DNA of 12,942 nt from an uncultured Bacteroidales bacterium (GTDB taxonomy: Bacteria > Bacteroidota > Bacteroidia > Bacteroidales > Lentimicrobiaceae): positions 1-12,942 of the forward strand of contig CALMDN010000016.1 in NCBI GenBank assembly GCA_937864935.1, written 5' to 3'. The stretch's first letter is position 1. Each line of letters begins with the position of its first letter. This document shows positions 1 through 6,698 of this stretch, in pieces. The position numbers and the translations under genes were made by a program. The notes under the pieces were generated by a model. That model saw nothing but the letters and a program-made list of their open reading frames with translations, searched no databases and was not told the origin of the DNA.

Positions 1-198
1 ATTCGGATTAACCACGAGCATGCCAGGCAGCAGAAAAACTGCGGCTACCAGAACAACCACCGATGCAATCATCAGTGCAATGTTGGAATTGAAATTGACA
101 ATGAGGTAAACCGGCAAAGCAACCATGATAAAAATCACGGCCAGCATCAGATATCCTGACCGCGGCTTAATAAATTTTTCGTTTTCCATTGTTTCCAT
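1..198 (-). CDS. SPFH/band-7 family membrane protein, N-terminal part only
   Basis: Sixty-six codons run open from an ATG at 198 off the left edge of the window. A second in-frame ATG at 189 is an equally possible start. The peptide has a short charged head (METMENEKFIKPRSGYL), then two hydrophobic stretches at about residues 17-35 and 39-58 with a polar FNSN turn between them, and reaches GMLVVNPN at the edge. This plan, a hairpin-like membrane anchor followed by 'NPN', is what I know from Bacteroidota SPFH/band-7 (stomatin-like) proteins, where it precedes the conserved 'NEA.VL.LFG.Y.GT' start of the SPFH domain. Such proteins form membrane-associated oligomers and often act with membrane proteases. 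The diagnostic domain lies outside the window, so the family call is inference from the anchor and its junction. It is transcribed divergently from the HAD gene. Confidence 0.6.
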   Translation of the reverse strand, partial: METMENEKFIKPRSGYLMLAVIFIMVALPVYLIVNFNSNIALMIASVVVLVAAVFLLPGMLVVNPN

Positions 199-219
199 TT
201 TGATATCATTTTGATATTG

Positions 220-251
220 CAATAATACGACATTTATTATACCTTTGTCAA
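220..251 (-). promoter_or_regulatory. Probable Bacteroidota-type promoter for the SPFH gene
   Basis: On the minus strand TATTATTG (227 to 220) matches the -7 consensus TAnnTTTG at all but one position. TTGA (251 to 248) lies upstream with a 20-nt spacer, the usual distance of the -33 element (consensus TTTG). The predicted transcript would start about 15 nt before the ATG at 198. Confidence 0.45.
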
Positions 252-295
252 GAAAAATCCGATTTTTTTTAAGGATTTTTAAAAAATTTAAAAGT

Positions 296-303
296 TAATT
301 TTG
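296..303 (+). promoter_or_regulatory. -7 promoter box for the HAD nucleotidase gene
   Basis: TAATTTTG is an exact match to the Bacteroidota -7 consensus TAnnTTTG, ending 18 nt before the ATG at 322, so the leader would be only about 12-14 nt. No good TTTG -33 element sits at the expected distance; the region upstream is an A/T-rich run. Confidence 0.5.
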
Positions 304-321
304 CTAAACAAAACAATCTGA

Positions 322-1029
322 ATGGAAATCAGGCCAGCAAAGTACAAGCACGTGTTTTTCGATCTCGACAACACCTTGTGGGATTTTAACACCAACTCTG
401 AAGAGGCATTCAGGGATTTGTTTGAAAAATATCACCTCTGTGAACGGGGAGTAACCTCGTTTGAAACGTTTATTGAGGTTTACAACAGACACAACCATAT
501 GTTGTGGGATTTCTACCGCAGAGGTGAGATTGTTAAAGAGATGCTGAATATCCGCAGATTCTCCCTCACACTAAACGATTTCGGCATCATCGACAACCTG
601 CTGAGCAGCAACATTGCCAACGATTATGTCAACCTGAGTCCTACCAAAACAAATCTGTTTCCCCATACAACAGCGGTGCTCGGATACCTTGCCCGAAAAT
701 ACTCCCTGCACATCATTACCAATGGATTTGAAGAGGTTCAATACCGCAAACTAAACCACTCGGGTCTGAGTCTCTACTTTGATCAGGTAATCACATCAGA
801 AGATGCAGGCGTAAAAAAACCGGAATTGCCGATATTCCTGTATGCATTGAAAAAAGCCGGCGCACTGCCTGAAGAGAGTCTGATGATAGGTGATGATGAG
901 GAGATTGATATTACAGGAGCCTCCAACGCCGGCATCGATCAGGTATTGGTTGATTACAACAATGAGTGCCCTGAGTCGAGGGCTACCTTCAGGATATCAG
1001 GCCTGGAAGAGTTATACGGTATTCTCTGA
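322..1029 (+). CDS. yjjG: YjjG/YfnB-family HAD noncanonical pyrimidine nucleotidase
   Basis: This 235-residue soluble protein carries all four haloacid-dehalogenase motifs. Motif I is FFDLDNTLWDF, with nucleophile D14 and acid/base D16. Motif II is the IITNGF threonine at 133. Motif III is the K165/K166 pair in AGVKKP. Motif IV is IGDDEEIDITGA, with D191 and D196. The helical cap lies between motifs I and II (about residues 22-110). 'DLDNTLWDF' and 'TNGFEEVQYRKL' are typical of the YjjG/YfnB subfamily. Members dephosphorylate pyrimidine nucleoside 5'-monophosphates, including damaged or noncanonical ones, and so clean the nucleotide pool; substrate specificity here is inferred. Length is normal for the family. 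The ATG at 322 follows an exact -7 box, and no in-frame upstream start is plausible. The gene is monocistronic and convergent with the small secreted-protein gene downstream. Confidence 0.85.
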   Translation: MEIRPAKYKHVFFDLDNTLWDFNTNSEEAFRDLFEKYHLCERGVTSFETFIEVYNRHNHMLWDFYRRGEIVKEMLNIRRFSLTLNDFGIIDNLLSSNIANDYVNLSPTKTNLFPHTTAVLGYLARKYSLHIITNGFEEVQYRKLNHSGLSLYFDQVITSEDAGVKKPELPIFLYALKKAGALPEESLMIGDDEEIDITGASNAGIDQVLVDYNNECPESRATFRISGLEELYGIL

Positions 1030-1107
1030 TCTGCAGTACTGCTACCGGATGGTCTGACCGAAGATCACGATGGCGGCCGCATCAGGAAATGTTATACGTA
1101 TGCCCTG

Positions 1108-1138
1108 AAAAAGCAAAAGCTGCCTTGAGGGGCAGCTT
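1108..1138 (-). terminator. Rho-independent terminator of the small secreted-protein gene
   Basis: A perfect 8-bp stem (1117-1124 pairing with 1131-1138, AAGCTGCC/GGCAGCTT) with a 6-nt loop lies 22 bp beyond the stop codon at 1161. Read on the minus strand it is followed by the T-rich tail TTTTGCTTTTT. On the plus strand the tail is poor (GCTTGAATTTC), so it may only weakly stop transcripts from the HAD gene. Confidence 0.8.
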
Positions 1139-1160
1139 GCTTGAATTTCTTCATCAGAAA

Positions 1161-1457
1161 CTACTTCTTCTCAGGAGCAGGTACTGGTTTGGCGGCGTCA
1201 GAATGGGCACCTTTACTGCAGCATGATTTGGCTTTCTCACCTGAACAGGGCGTAGTACAACCCGATTTCGGAGCATCTGATTTTGAATCGCAGCCTGCTT
1301 TGGCATCTTTGCTATCGGTTGATGCCTTGTCTGATTTTTCAGTAGCTGTCTTTTCAGTTTTTTTCTTTTCTTTTGGAGCGTTCTGTGCAGAAACACTAAC
1401 GATAGTAAAGGCAAACAACAGTGCCATTACGGATAAAACCATTGAAATCTTTTTCAT
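1161..1457 (-). CDS. Small secreted Lys/Ser/Ala-rich protein with five cysteines
   Basis: The 98-residue product starts with a clear Sec signal peptide: MKK, a hydrophobic core at about residues 6-20, and a likely cut after SVSA at 24. The mature part of about 74 residues is low-complexity and very rich in Lys, Ser, Ala, Asp and Glu. It contains five cysteines at 56, 67, 71, 79 and 80 in AGCDSK, SGCTTPC and SCCSKGAH, with one histidine next to the CC pair. There is no lipobox cysteine right after the signal, so it should be periplasmic or exported rather than a lipoprotein. I recognise no family. The clustered Cys plus His could bind a metal or form disulfides, but this is inference. It has its own promoter and terminator, which supports a real single-gene unit. 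An overlapping plus-strand reading frame (1141-1476) is rejected as its shadow. Confidence 0.75.
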   Translation of the reverse strand: MKKISMVLSVMALLFAFTIVSVSAQNAPKEKKKTEKTATEKSDKASTDSKDAKAGCDSKSDAPKSGCTTPCSGEKAKSCCSKGAHSDAAKPVPAPEKK

Positions 1458-1482
1458 GAGGCTTAGTTTAAATTAGGTCACG

Positions 1483-1514
1483 CAAAAGTAAGGAGTGCCT
1501 TCCCGGAACGCAAA
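1483..1514 (-). promoter_or_regulatory. Canonical Bacteroidota promoter of the small secreted-protein gene
   Basis: On the minus strand TTTG (1514 to 1511), a 20-nt spacer and TACTTTTG (1490 to 1483) match the -33/-7 consensus TTTG-N19-21-TAnnTTTG at every defined position. The start would fall near 1476, leaving a leader of about 18 nt before the ATG at 1457. It is the best promoter in the window. Confidence 0.8.
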
Positions 1515-1543
1515 CCTCAATTTGTTAATGTTTTGTTAATATT

Positions 1544-2197
1544 TCAAAGTTCTGCGATAACGGTGCGCTTTCCGGTAACTTTCTGACCCAATGCGACCAC
1601 AACATTGCAGCCGACCGGCAGAAAAAGATCAACCCTTGACCCGAACTTGATGAACCCGAACTCATCACCCTGCCTGATGGCATTCCCCTCGCGGGCATAG
1701 CAAACGATGCGCCTGGCCATGGCACCGGCAATCTGCCTCATCATGACCTGTATCCCTTTATCGTTCTCAACAACGACTGTGGTACGTTCATTTTCGGTAG
1801 AGGATTTGGGGTGCCAGGCAACAAGGTACTTGCCCGGATGGTATTTCATATAGGTAATTACTCCGCTTATCGGAGACCAGTTAACATGCACATTGTTGGG
1901 CGACATGAAAACCGATACCTGCACCCTTCGGCCTCTGAAATATTCTGGTTCGTCCACCTCCTCAATGGCAACGATTTCTCCGTCAGCCGGGCAGATTACC
2001 AGGCTATCGTCGGGAGACAAAACCCTTTTCGGAAGCCTGAAGAAACGGACAATCCAGATAAACACCAGCCCGAGAGCAATCCATACTGCATAATGCAGCC
2101 AGAGTGGCATGGCAATAAGACCGCTGAGCGGCGACAATATCCCAAGTGCAATAAATGCAACAAGTATAATCAGGTACCCTTCTTTGTGGACTCCCAT
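1544..2197 (-). CDS. psd: Phosphatidylserine decarboxylase proenzyme
   Basis: The enzyme decarboxylates phosphatidylserine to phosphatidylethanolamine at the membrane, using a pyruvoyl group made by self-cleavage. The product is 217 residues, the short form usual in Bacteroidota. An N-terminal membrane segment pair (about residues 9-50) precedes the catalytic domain. Visible elements are PADGEI (D72), NNVHVNW (H104), the conserved STENERTTVV and RQIAGAMARRIV stretches, and the processing site GFIKFGSRVDLFLP, where cleavage between G186 and S187 would make S187 the pyruvoyl residue of the small alpha chain. D72, H104 and S187 fit the known Asp-His-Ser autoprocessing triad. I chose the ATG at 2197: it follows GGGGGAA, and MGVHKEGY matches family N-termini. 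The frame stays open to a TTG at 2266, but that extension looks unlike the family. It lies 143 bp downstream of cdsA on the same strand, and both act in phospholipid synthesis. Confidence 0.93.
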   Translation of the reverse strand: MGVHKEGYLIILVAFIALGILSPLSGLIAMPLWLHYAVWIALGLVFIWIVRFFRLPKRVLSPDDSLVICPADGEIVAIEEVDEPEYFRGRRVQVSVFMSPNNVHVNWSPISGVITYMKYHPGKYLVAWHPKSSTENERTTVVVENDKGIQVMMRQIAGAMARRIVCYAREGNAIRQGDEFGFIKFGSRVDLFLPVGCNVVVALGQKVTGKRTVIAEL

Positions 2198-2340
2198 TTC
2201 CCCCGAGTTAATCCTTAATAATTTTGTGGGGCTGCCTTCTGCCTGACAGTGCGCAACCCTGAGCAACCCATTCCCTTTTCTGCCTTGATCTGCCGGCTTT
2301 GCGCAGCAACAATCCCTGCCGGTAAAATCATCCGGTTATG

Positions 2341-3201
2341 TTATCTCAGAAACTGTAACAAAATATACACCGGAGGAGCAGCCAGCAAAACAGCATCGAA
2401 CCGGTCAAGAATTCCCCCATGTCCCGGCAACAAACTGCCTGAATCCTTTACTCCGGTGCTTCTTTTCAGCATAGATTCAACCAGATCGCCAAAGGTACCA
2501 AAAACTATTATCAAAACTGCAACCAGCAGCCACTTGCCAAAACTGAATTCTGTGAAGGAAGCGGAAATCATGTAGGCCGTAAGTATTCCTGCAAGGCTTC
2601 CTCCTATAAAGCCTTCCCAGGATTTCTTCGGACTTATACGCTCCATCATCCGGTGCTTTCCAAGAACAGATCCAAAAATATAGGCTCCGGAATCATAAAT
2701 CCACAATATCAGGAAAAAACCAAGCAAGGCTCCGTTTTGCAACCACACTCCTTCTGCTTCAGCATTGAAGAAACCACTCAGCAAGGCAAGCGGCAGCACT
2801 ACCCATATCAGACCGAGAAATCCGGAAGCAACATTCAGAAATGGGGCCGCAGATTTCCTGTAGAGTTCAACGATGGTAAGCACTGGCAGTATGAGCAGGT
2901 TGAGTAAAAGATATTCCGGACCCGCCAGATCAAATTCCCATAGTACAATTGTAATGTATAGCAAAAGCGTAAGTACAATCCCGGCCAGTTTGTGCGGATA
3001 AACTTTCGATATCCGTATAATTTTTGAATACTCCAGAAACCCTCCGACCGCAACAACCAGAAACAACGCGGCAAAAGCCCATTTACTCAGGATTACGGAG
3101 CCAATGATGCCAATTACGAACAATACACCGGTAATGGTGCGGGTAGTGAAATTATTCAAGGTTCTGAGGTGATTTGATGATTTGAATTGCGTTGAAGGCA
3201 T
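2341..3201 (-). CDS. cdsA: Phosphatidate cytidylyltransferase (CDP-diacylglycerol synthase)
   Basis: CdsA makes CDP-diacylglycerol from phosphatidic acid and CTP, the precursor of all phospholipids in the cell. The 286-residue version from the ATG at 3201 is a polytopic membrane protein with about seven to eight hydrophobic segments. It carries LWIYDSGAYIFG and ISPKKSWEG in the middle and the full CDP-diglyceride synthetase signature near the C-terminus (about residues 243-269: SMLKRS, VKDSG, LLPGHGGILDRFD). The start is uncertain. The ATG at 3201 overlaps the upstream DUF2007 gene by 50 bp and adds a polar tail that I do not recall in homologues. A TTG at 3159 would give 'LNNFTTRTITG', which resembles usual CdsA N-termini, and would overlap the DUF2007 stop by only 8 bp (TTGAATAA). 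Another TTG at 3216 is the longest option. It is the fifth gene of the rsfS-ftsH cluster, followed by psd. Confidence 0.92.
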   Translation of the reverse strand: MPSTQFKSSNHLRTLNNFTTRTITGVLFVIGIIGSVILSKWAFAALFLVVAVGGFLEYSKIIRISKVYPHKLAGIVLTLLLYITIVLWEFDLAGPEYLLLNLLILPVLTIVELYRKSAAPFLNVASGFLGLIWVVLPLALLSGFFNAEAEGVWLQNGALLGFFLILWIYDSGAYIFGSVLGKHRMMERISPKKSWEGFIGGSLAGILTAYMISASFTEFSFGKWLLVAVLIIVFGTFGDLVESMLKRSTGVKDSGSLLPGHGGILDRFDAVLLAAPPVYILLQFLR

Positions 3202-3358
3202 CTTCAACACTGACAAAAAGTTCTATTTCTCCGAAAAGATAGCTGGAGTCCTGCTTGTTGATCACAATGGAAGTGATCTGGTGATCCTCCAGAATTCCGC
3301 GTAGCAGCTCAATTTCATGAAGATGAGCAGAGGTAAAAATACATGTCCAGCCTTCCAT
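3152..3358 (-). CDS. DUF2007-family small protein
   Basis: This 68-residue soluble protein reads as one small ferredoxin-like (beta-alpha-beta) domain: WTCIFTSAHLHEIELLRGILEDHQI, then ITSIVINKQDSSY, then GEIELFVSVEDAFNAIQII. The order 'strand, E.ELLRG.LE, strand, D, G.iel.V...da..A..ii' is the pattern of DUF2007, a family described as putative signal-transducing and often found next to membrane or envelope genes; its molecular role is unknown. It starts 8 bp after the LUD gene stop and ends inside, or just touching, the cdsA start, so it is almost certainly co-transcribed and probably translationally coupled to cdsA. No membrane segment or metal site is seen. Confidence 0.8.
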   Translation of the reverse strand: MEGWTCIFTSAHLHEIELLRGILEDHQITSIVINKQDSSYLFGEIELFVSVEDAFNAIQIIKSPQNLE

Positions 3359-3366
3359 CGTGAATA

Positions 3367-4050
3367 CTATTTGGTGTCATCAGCGAGAAAAACAAAAACT
3401 TCCTTTGGCCCGTGAACACCCATAACAAGGGTTTTCTCAATATCGGCGGTACGGCTGGGGCCGGTTATCATGGTCACCATCGATGGCATCCTGCCGTTGT
3501 ATTTCTCCCTGATCCCCGCAAGAGCCGTTTTAATATCCGGCACAATCTGAGAAATAAAGGCAATCACAATATGGATCTCTGGAAAAGAATATAACCTGCG
3601 TCCCGACAACTGCTGCGATGACATCATGATGCTGCCGGTTCTGGCAATCAGGAATTCACAGGAAGTGACCGCAACTTTCATCATTTCAACCCCCTGATTC
3701 GGTCGAATGGCAAGCACCCCGGCATGATTGAGCAATCCGGTGAGGGAATCCTCATTGCTCCACGCTTCGGTCCAGCCCCTGTCGTTAAATACTGCCTTCA
3801 CTTTTACCAGCATATCCGGTGCAGAGGCACAATAAACAAACTTACCTCCGGTTTTAGCAAATTCTACGGCAAAATTCACATCATGCTCCTCGGGCATGGG
3901 TTGATAAATATCTGATTCATATTCGACATCCGGAAATGGATTGTCGGAAGGATCAATCAGGGCATGACGGATATTCTTAAGCACTTTCTCCCGGGTGGTG
4001 CTTTCTTTGATATGGTCAGGCTTTGAAATCAGTTTATTTCGGCTTTTCAT
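3367..4050 (-). CDS. Stand-alone LUD-domain protein (LutC/YkgG-like)
   Basis: The 227-residue product is a LUD-domain protein. Conserved elements are EFLIARTGSIMMSS (132-145), matching the 'ETGT..LSS' stretch of LutC, and TGPSRTADIEKTLVMGVHGPKE near the C-terminus (196-217), the family's hallmark. A charged N-terminal region of about 50 residues (KSRNKL, KESTTREKVLKNIRHAL) precedes the domain. LutC works with the iron-sulfur proteins LutA and LutB in L-lactate oxidation, but no lutA or lutB is present here, so lactate use should not be assumed. Known Bacteroidota homologues beside ftsH are also stand-alone and of unknown role. I chose the ATG at 4050; it overlaps the end of ftsH by 17 bp (ATGAAAAGCCGAAATAA), which implies translational coupling. 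The reading frame stays open to 4143 inside ftsH, but that part is ftsH antiphase sequence. Confidence 0.87.
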   Translation of the reverse strand: MKSRNKLISKPDHIKESTTREKVLKNIRHALIDPSDNPFPDVEYESDIYQPMPEEHDVNFAVEFAKTGGKFVYCASAPDMLVKVKAVFNDRGWTEAWSNEDSLTGLLNHAGVLAIRPNQGVEMMKVAVTSCEFLIARTGSIMMSSQQLSGRRLYSFPEIHIVIAFISQIVPDIKTALAGIREKYNGRMPSMVTMITGPSRTADIEKTLVMGVHGPKEVFVFLADDTK

Positions 4051-6100
4051 CCGGCGATCCTTTGTCAGGTTCAGCACCAGCAACCTCATGCTTAACCTGT
4101 GGTTGTTCAACTTCCGCCACAGCACCGGCATCTCCGGCGCCAATATCTGTAACTGATTTCATATCAGCAATCAGGTGCTCATCAAAAGGTCTCTTACCAA
4201 AGATGTTTTCCAGATCTTCCCTGAAAATCACCTCTTTCTTTAAAAGGATATCGGCCAGTTGCTCAAGCTTGTCACGGTTCTCTGTCAGTATTGTTTTAGC
4301 CCTTTCGTAGGCTTTCTCAACAATCTTCTTAATTTCCTGATCAATAAGCTCAGCGGTGGCTTCGCTGTAGGGTTTGCTGAAGGAATACTCCTGCTGCCCC
4401 GTAGAGTCGTAATAGCTTACATTCCCAACTTCCTTGTTCAGTCCGAAATAAACCACCATGGCATAAGCTTGCTTGGTAACTTTTTCGAGGTCGTTGAGGG
4501 CCCCGGTTGAAACCTTGCCGAAAATGATCTCCTCAGAGGCTCTTCCAGCCAGGGTAGCAGTGAGTTCATCAAACATCTGCTCAAAAGTGGTAATCTGCCG
4601 TTCTTCGGGCAGGTACCAGGCTGCGCCCAGGGCTTTCCCACGGGGAACAATGGTTACTTTAACCAATGGATGTGCAAACTCAAGCATCCAGCTGGTGGCG
4701 GCGTGACCGGCTTCATGGAAGGCAATCACCTTTTTTTCCTGCGGGGATATGATTTTATTTCTCTTTTCAAGCCCTCCAACAATGCGGTCAATTGCATCAA
4801 TAAAATCCTGACGGCCGATTTCAGCTTTGTTGCGACGGGCAGCAATGAGTGCCGACTCGTTGCAGACATTGGCGATGTCAGCTCCGGAGAAGCCGGGGGT
4901 TTGTTTGGCAAGAAAATCTGAATCAACTGAAATATCGGTTTTCAAAGGCTTCATGTGTACCTTGAAAATCGCTTTGCGTTCTTCAAGGTCAGGCAATTCA
5001 ACCAATATCTGGCGGTCGAACCTTCCGGCCCGCAACAAGGCCCTGTCAAGTATATCGGCCCGGTTGGTGGCTGCCAGGATAATGACACCTGCATTGGTAG
5101 CGAAACCATCCATTTCTGTAAGCAACTGGTTCAGCGTATTTTCGCGCTCATCATTTGCCCCTGTGATCTGGTTGCGCCCCCTGGCTCTTCCGATGGCATC
5201 TATTTCATCAATAAAGATGATACAGGGCGATTTTTCCTTGGCCTGCTTGAACAGATCGCGCACCCTGGAAGCTCCTACCCCGACAAACATCTCTACGAAA
5301 TCGGAACCTGAGAGCGAGAAGAACGGCACCTTGGCTTCACCGGCAACTGCTTTTGCCAGCAAGGTTTTACCGGTCCCCGGAGGCCCCACAAGCAGCGCAC
5401 CTTTGGGTATTTTACCTCCCAGGGTTGTATATTTCTTCGGATTCTTAAGGAAATCAACGATTTCCATGATCTCAACCTTGGCTTCATCAAGCCCGGCTAC
5501 ATCAGAGAAATTCACGTTCACATGGGTGTCCTTATCGAAAAGCTGGGCTTTGGATTTGCCGATATTGAAGATCTGACCTCCGCCACCCGATCCCCTGCTC
5601 ATCATCCGCATGATGAAAAACCATGCACCAACCAGCAGGGCTACCGGTAAAATCCACGAGAGGGCATCACCCCAGACATTGCGTCGGGTGAGGTTCTCAA
5701 TGTATACCGGTTTCTCAACCCCTTGCTGAATTTCAGCAAAGTCTTTTTCAAAAGTTTCAACCGATCCGATGTTATATACAAACTGCGGCCTGCTTGCTCC
5801 AAAACTGTCGGTGGGCTTCAGGTTTTTGTATTTGTCGAGTTTGAACTTCTCCTTTTTAATGTAAATTTCAGCAAACTCTTTGTTCACCAATACAAGGCGT
5901 TCAATGTCCTGGTTGGTGACCATGGTTTTTACCTCTCCCCAGCCAATCTGTTTCGGGGATTCACCCCACGATCCAAAAAACTGCAAACCAATAATCAGAA
6001 TGGCAAGCAGTGCATATATCCACATGTAATTGAATTTAGGCTTGCCATTCTTCGGCTTGCCAAATCCATTGTCAGATTTCTTGTCGTTGTTTTCGTTCAT
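4034..6100 (-). CDS. ftsH: ATP-dependent zinc metalloprotease FtsH
   Basis: FtsH is a membrane-anchored AAA+ hexamer that extracts and degrades membrane and short-lived soluble proteins. The 688-residue sequence has a polar start, a first membrane helix (about 24-43), a periplasmic domain, a second helix (about 147-164) and a Gly-rich linker. The AAA module has Walker A GPPGTGKT (239-246), the FVGVGASRVRDLF pore-loop region (272-284), Walker B IIFIDEID (294-301) and the second region of homology (about 342-363, ending RAGRFDRQ). The zinc protease has HEAGH (462-466) and the third ligand D537 in TGALNDLEK. ALGAAWYLP replaces the ALGYTMQLP seen in proteobacteria, normal for Bacteroidota. The tail after about 650 is low-complexity, Ala/Glu/Pro-rich. 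It starts 7 bp after the rsfS stop and overlaps the LUD gene at its 3' end. No key residue is missing. Confidence 0.97.
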   Translation of the reverse strand: MNENNDKKSDNGFGKPKNGKPKFNYMWIYALLAILIIGLQFFGSWGESPKQIGWGEVKTMVTNQDIERLVLVNKEFAEIYIKKEKFKLDKYKNLKPTDSFGASRPQFVYNIGSVETFEKDFAEIQQGVEKPVYIENLTRRNVWGDALSWILPVALLVGAWFFIMRMMSRGSGGGGQIFNIGKSKAQLFDKDTHVNVNFSDVAGLDEAKVEIMEIVDFLKNPKKYTTLGGKIPKGALLVGPPGTGKTLLAKAVAGEAKVPFFSLSGSDFVEMFVGVGASRVRDLFKQAKEKSPCIIFIDEIDAIGRARGRNQITGANDERENTLNQLLTEMDGFATNAGVIILAATNRADILDRALLRAGRFDRQILVELPDLEERKAIFKVHMKPLKTDISVDSDFLAKQTPGFSGADIANVCNESALIAARRNKAEIGRQDFIDAIDRIVGGLEKRNKIISPQEKKVIAFHEAGHAATSWMLEFAHPLVKVTIVPRGKALGAAWYLPEERQITTFEQMFDELTATLAGRASEEIIFGKVSTGALNDLEKVTKQAYAMVVYFGLNKEVGNVSYYDSTGQQEYSFSKPYSEATAELIDQEIKKIVEKAYERAKTILTENRDKLEQLADILLKKEVIFREDLENIFGKRPFDEHLIADMKSVTDIGAGDAGAVAEVEQPQVKHEVAGAEPDKGSPDEKPK

Positions 6101-6107
6101 AATTCGT

Positions 6108-6527
6108 TCAGGCGTCAGCCGAAGTTTTTTTCTTAGTTATCTTTTTTGCAGGTAAAGCCGGATTACATCTGGTAATGTCTGCATCAGCCCATAGTTCCTC
6201 CAGCCGGTAGAAACGCCGGTTGGGTTCCTGAAAAATATGAACTACAACATCAAAGTAATCAAGCAATACCCACTCTGCGTTTTCAAAACCTTCTTTCTTC
6301 CAGACATTGATACCAATGGCCTTTTTCACTTCCATCTGCACTGAATCTGCAATAGCTTCCACCTGATTGCGGGATTTCCCGTGACAGACAATGAAAAAAT
6401 CAGCAATTGAATTATTGATTTGGCGCAGATCAATCTGCACAACCTCCTCGCCCAGTTTTTCGAAAATTCCCTGAACAACGATTGCTGCCAACATTTCTGA
6501 TGCTGACTTTTCTTTTTTAACGGCCAT
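6108..6527 (-). CDS. rsfS: Ribosomal silencing factor RsfS
   Basis: RsfS binds ribosomal protein uL14 on the 50S subunit and blocks joining to 30S, slowing translation in starved cells. The 139-residue product shows the family pattern: IVVQGIFEKLGEEVVQIDL, then ADFFIVCHGKSRNQVEAIADSV, then GFENAEWVLLDYFDVVVHIF, then FYRLEELWADAD. The C-terminal 20 or so residues (KKITKKKTSADA) are a basic tail beyond the core domain. It is the first gene of the minus-strand cluster, with a good -7 box just upstream, and ftsH starts 7 bp after its stop. Pairing of rsfS with ftsH is, to my knowledge, common in Bacteroidota. Confidence 0.94.
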   Translation of the reverse strand: MAVKKEKSASEMLAAIVVQGIFEKLGEEVVQIDLRQINNSIADFFIVCHGKSRNQVEAIADSVQMEVKKAIGINVWKKEGFENAEWVLLDYFDVVVHIFQEPNRRFYRLEELWADADITRCNPALPAKKITKKKTSADA

Positions 6528-6548
6528 AGGCTGATTGTTTTATTTTTG

Positions 6549-6556
6549 CAAAGTTA
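6549..6556 (-). promoter_or_regulatory. -7 promoter box of the rsfS-ftsH cluster
   Basis: TAACTTTG on the minus strand is an exact TAnnTTTG match, placed so that transcription would begin about 15 nt before the rsfS ATG at 6527. The -33 position is poor. The reverse-facing TATTTTTG at 6541-6548 also fits the consensus on the plus strand, but it would leave a leader of about 145 nt for birA. Confidence 0.5.
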
Positions 6557-6698
6557 AAAATATAATTCACGGTTGTTCATTACCCTTTCTCACCTGTAAA
6601 ACAGGAAGCAGAATAAATTACACTTTTAACCTGGATTCGTTATCAACAATTGTACCGATTAAAAGTTGGCAGTTTTTCAATGGTAGCAACTCAATTCT

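Noticed and set aside
199..216. Short tandem repeat (TGATATCATTTTGATAT) before the SPFH gene
   Set aside because: Only two short units in A/T-rich DNA; too small to call an operator or repeat element.
1071..1085. Imperfect palindrome GATGGCGGCCGCATC after the HAD gene
   Set aside because: Short, imperfect and without a T-tract; chance GC-rich symmetry is enough to explain it.
1141..1476. Plus-strand open frame of 111 codons opposite the small secreted-protein gene
   Set aside because: The minus strand has a signal peptide, a consensus promoter and a terminator; the plus frame has none of these and looks like its antisense.
1811..2218. Plus-strand open frame of 135 codons opposite psd
   Set aside because: It is antisense to well-conserved decarboxylase sequence and has no start signal or family match.
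4827..5576. Plus-strand open frame of 249 codons opposite ftsH
   Set aside because: It lies fully within the conserved FtsH AAA region on the other strand, and its sequence is the low-complexity Ser/Ala mirror of that gene, with no family likeness.
6541..6548. TATTTTTG, a plus-strand match to the -7 consensus that could serve birA
   Set aside because: It would leave a leader of about 145 nt and has no -33 partner; in A/T-rich DNA a chance match is likely.
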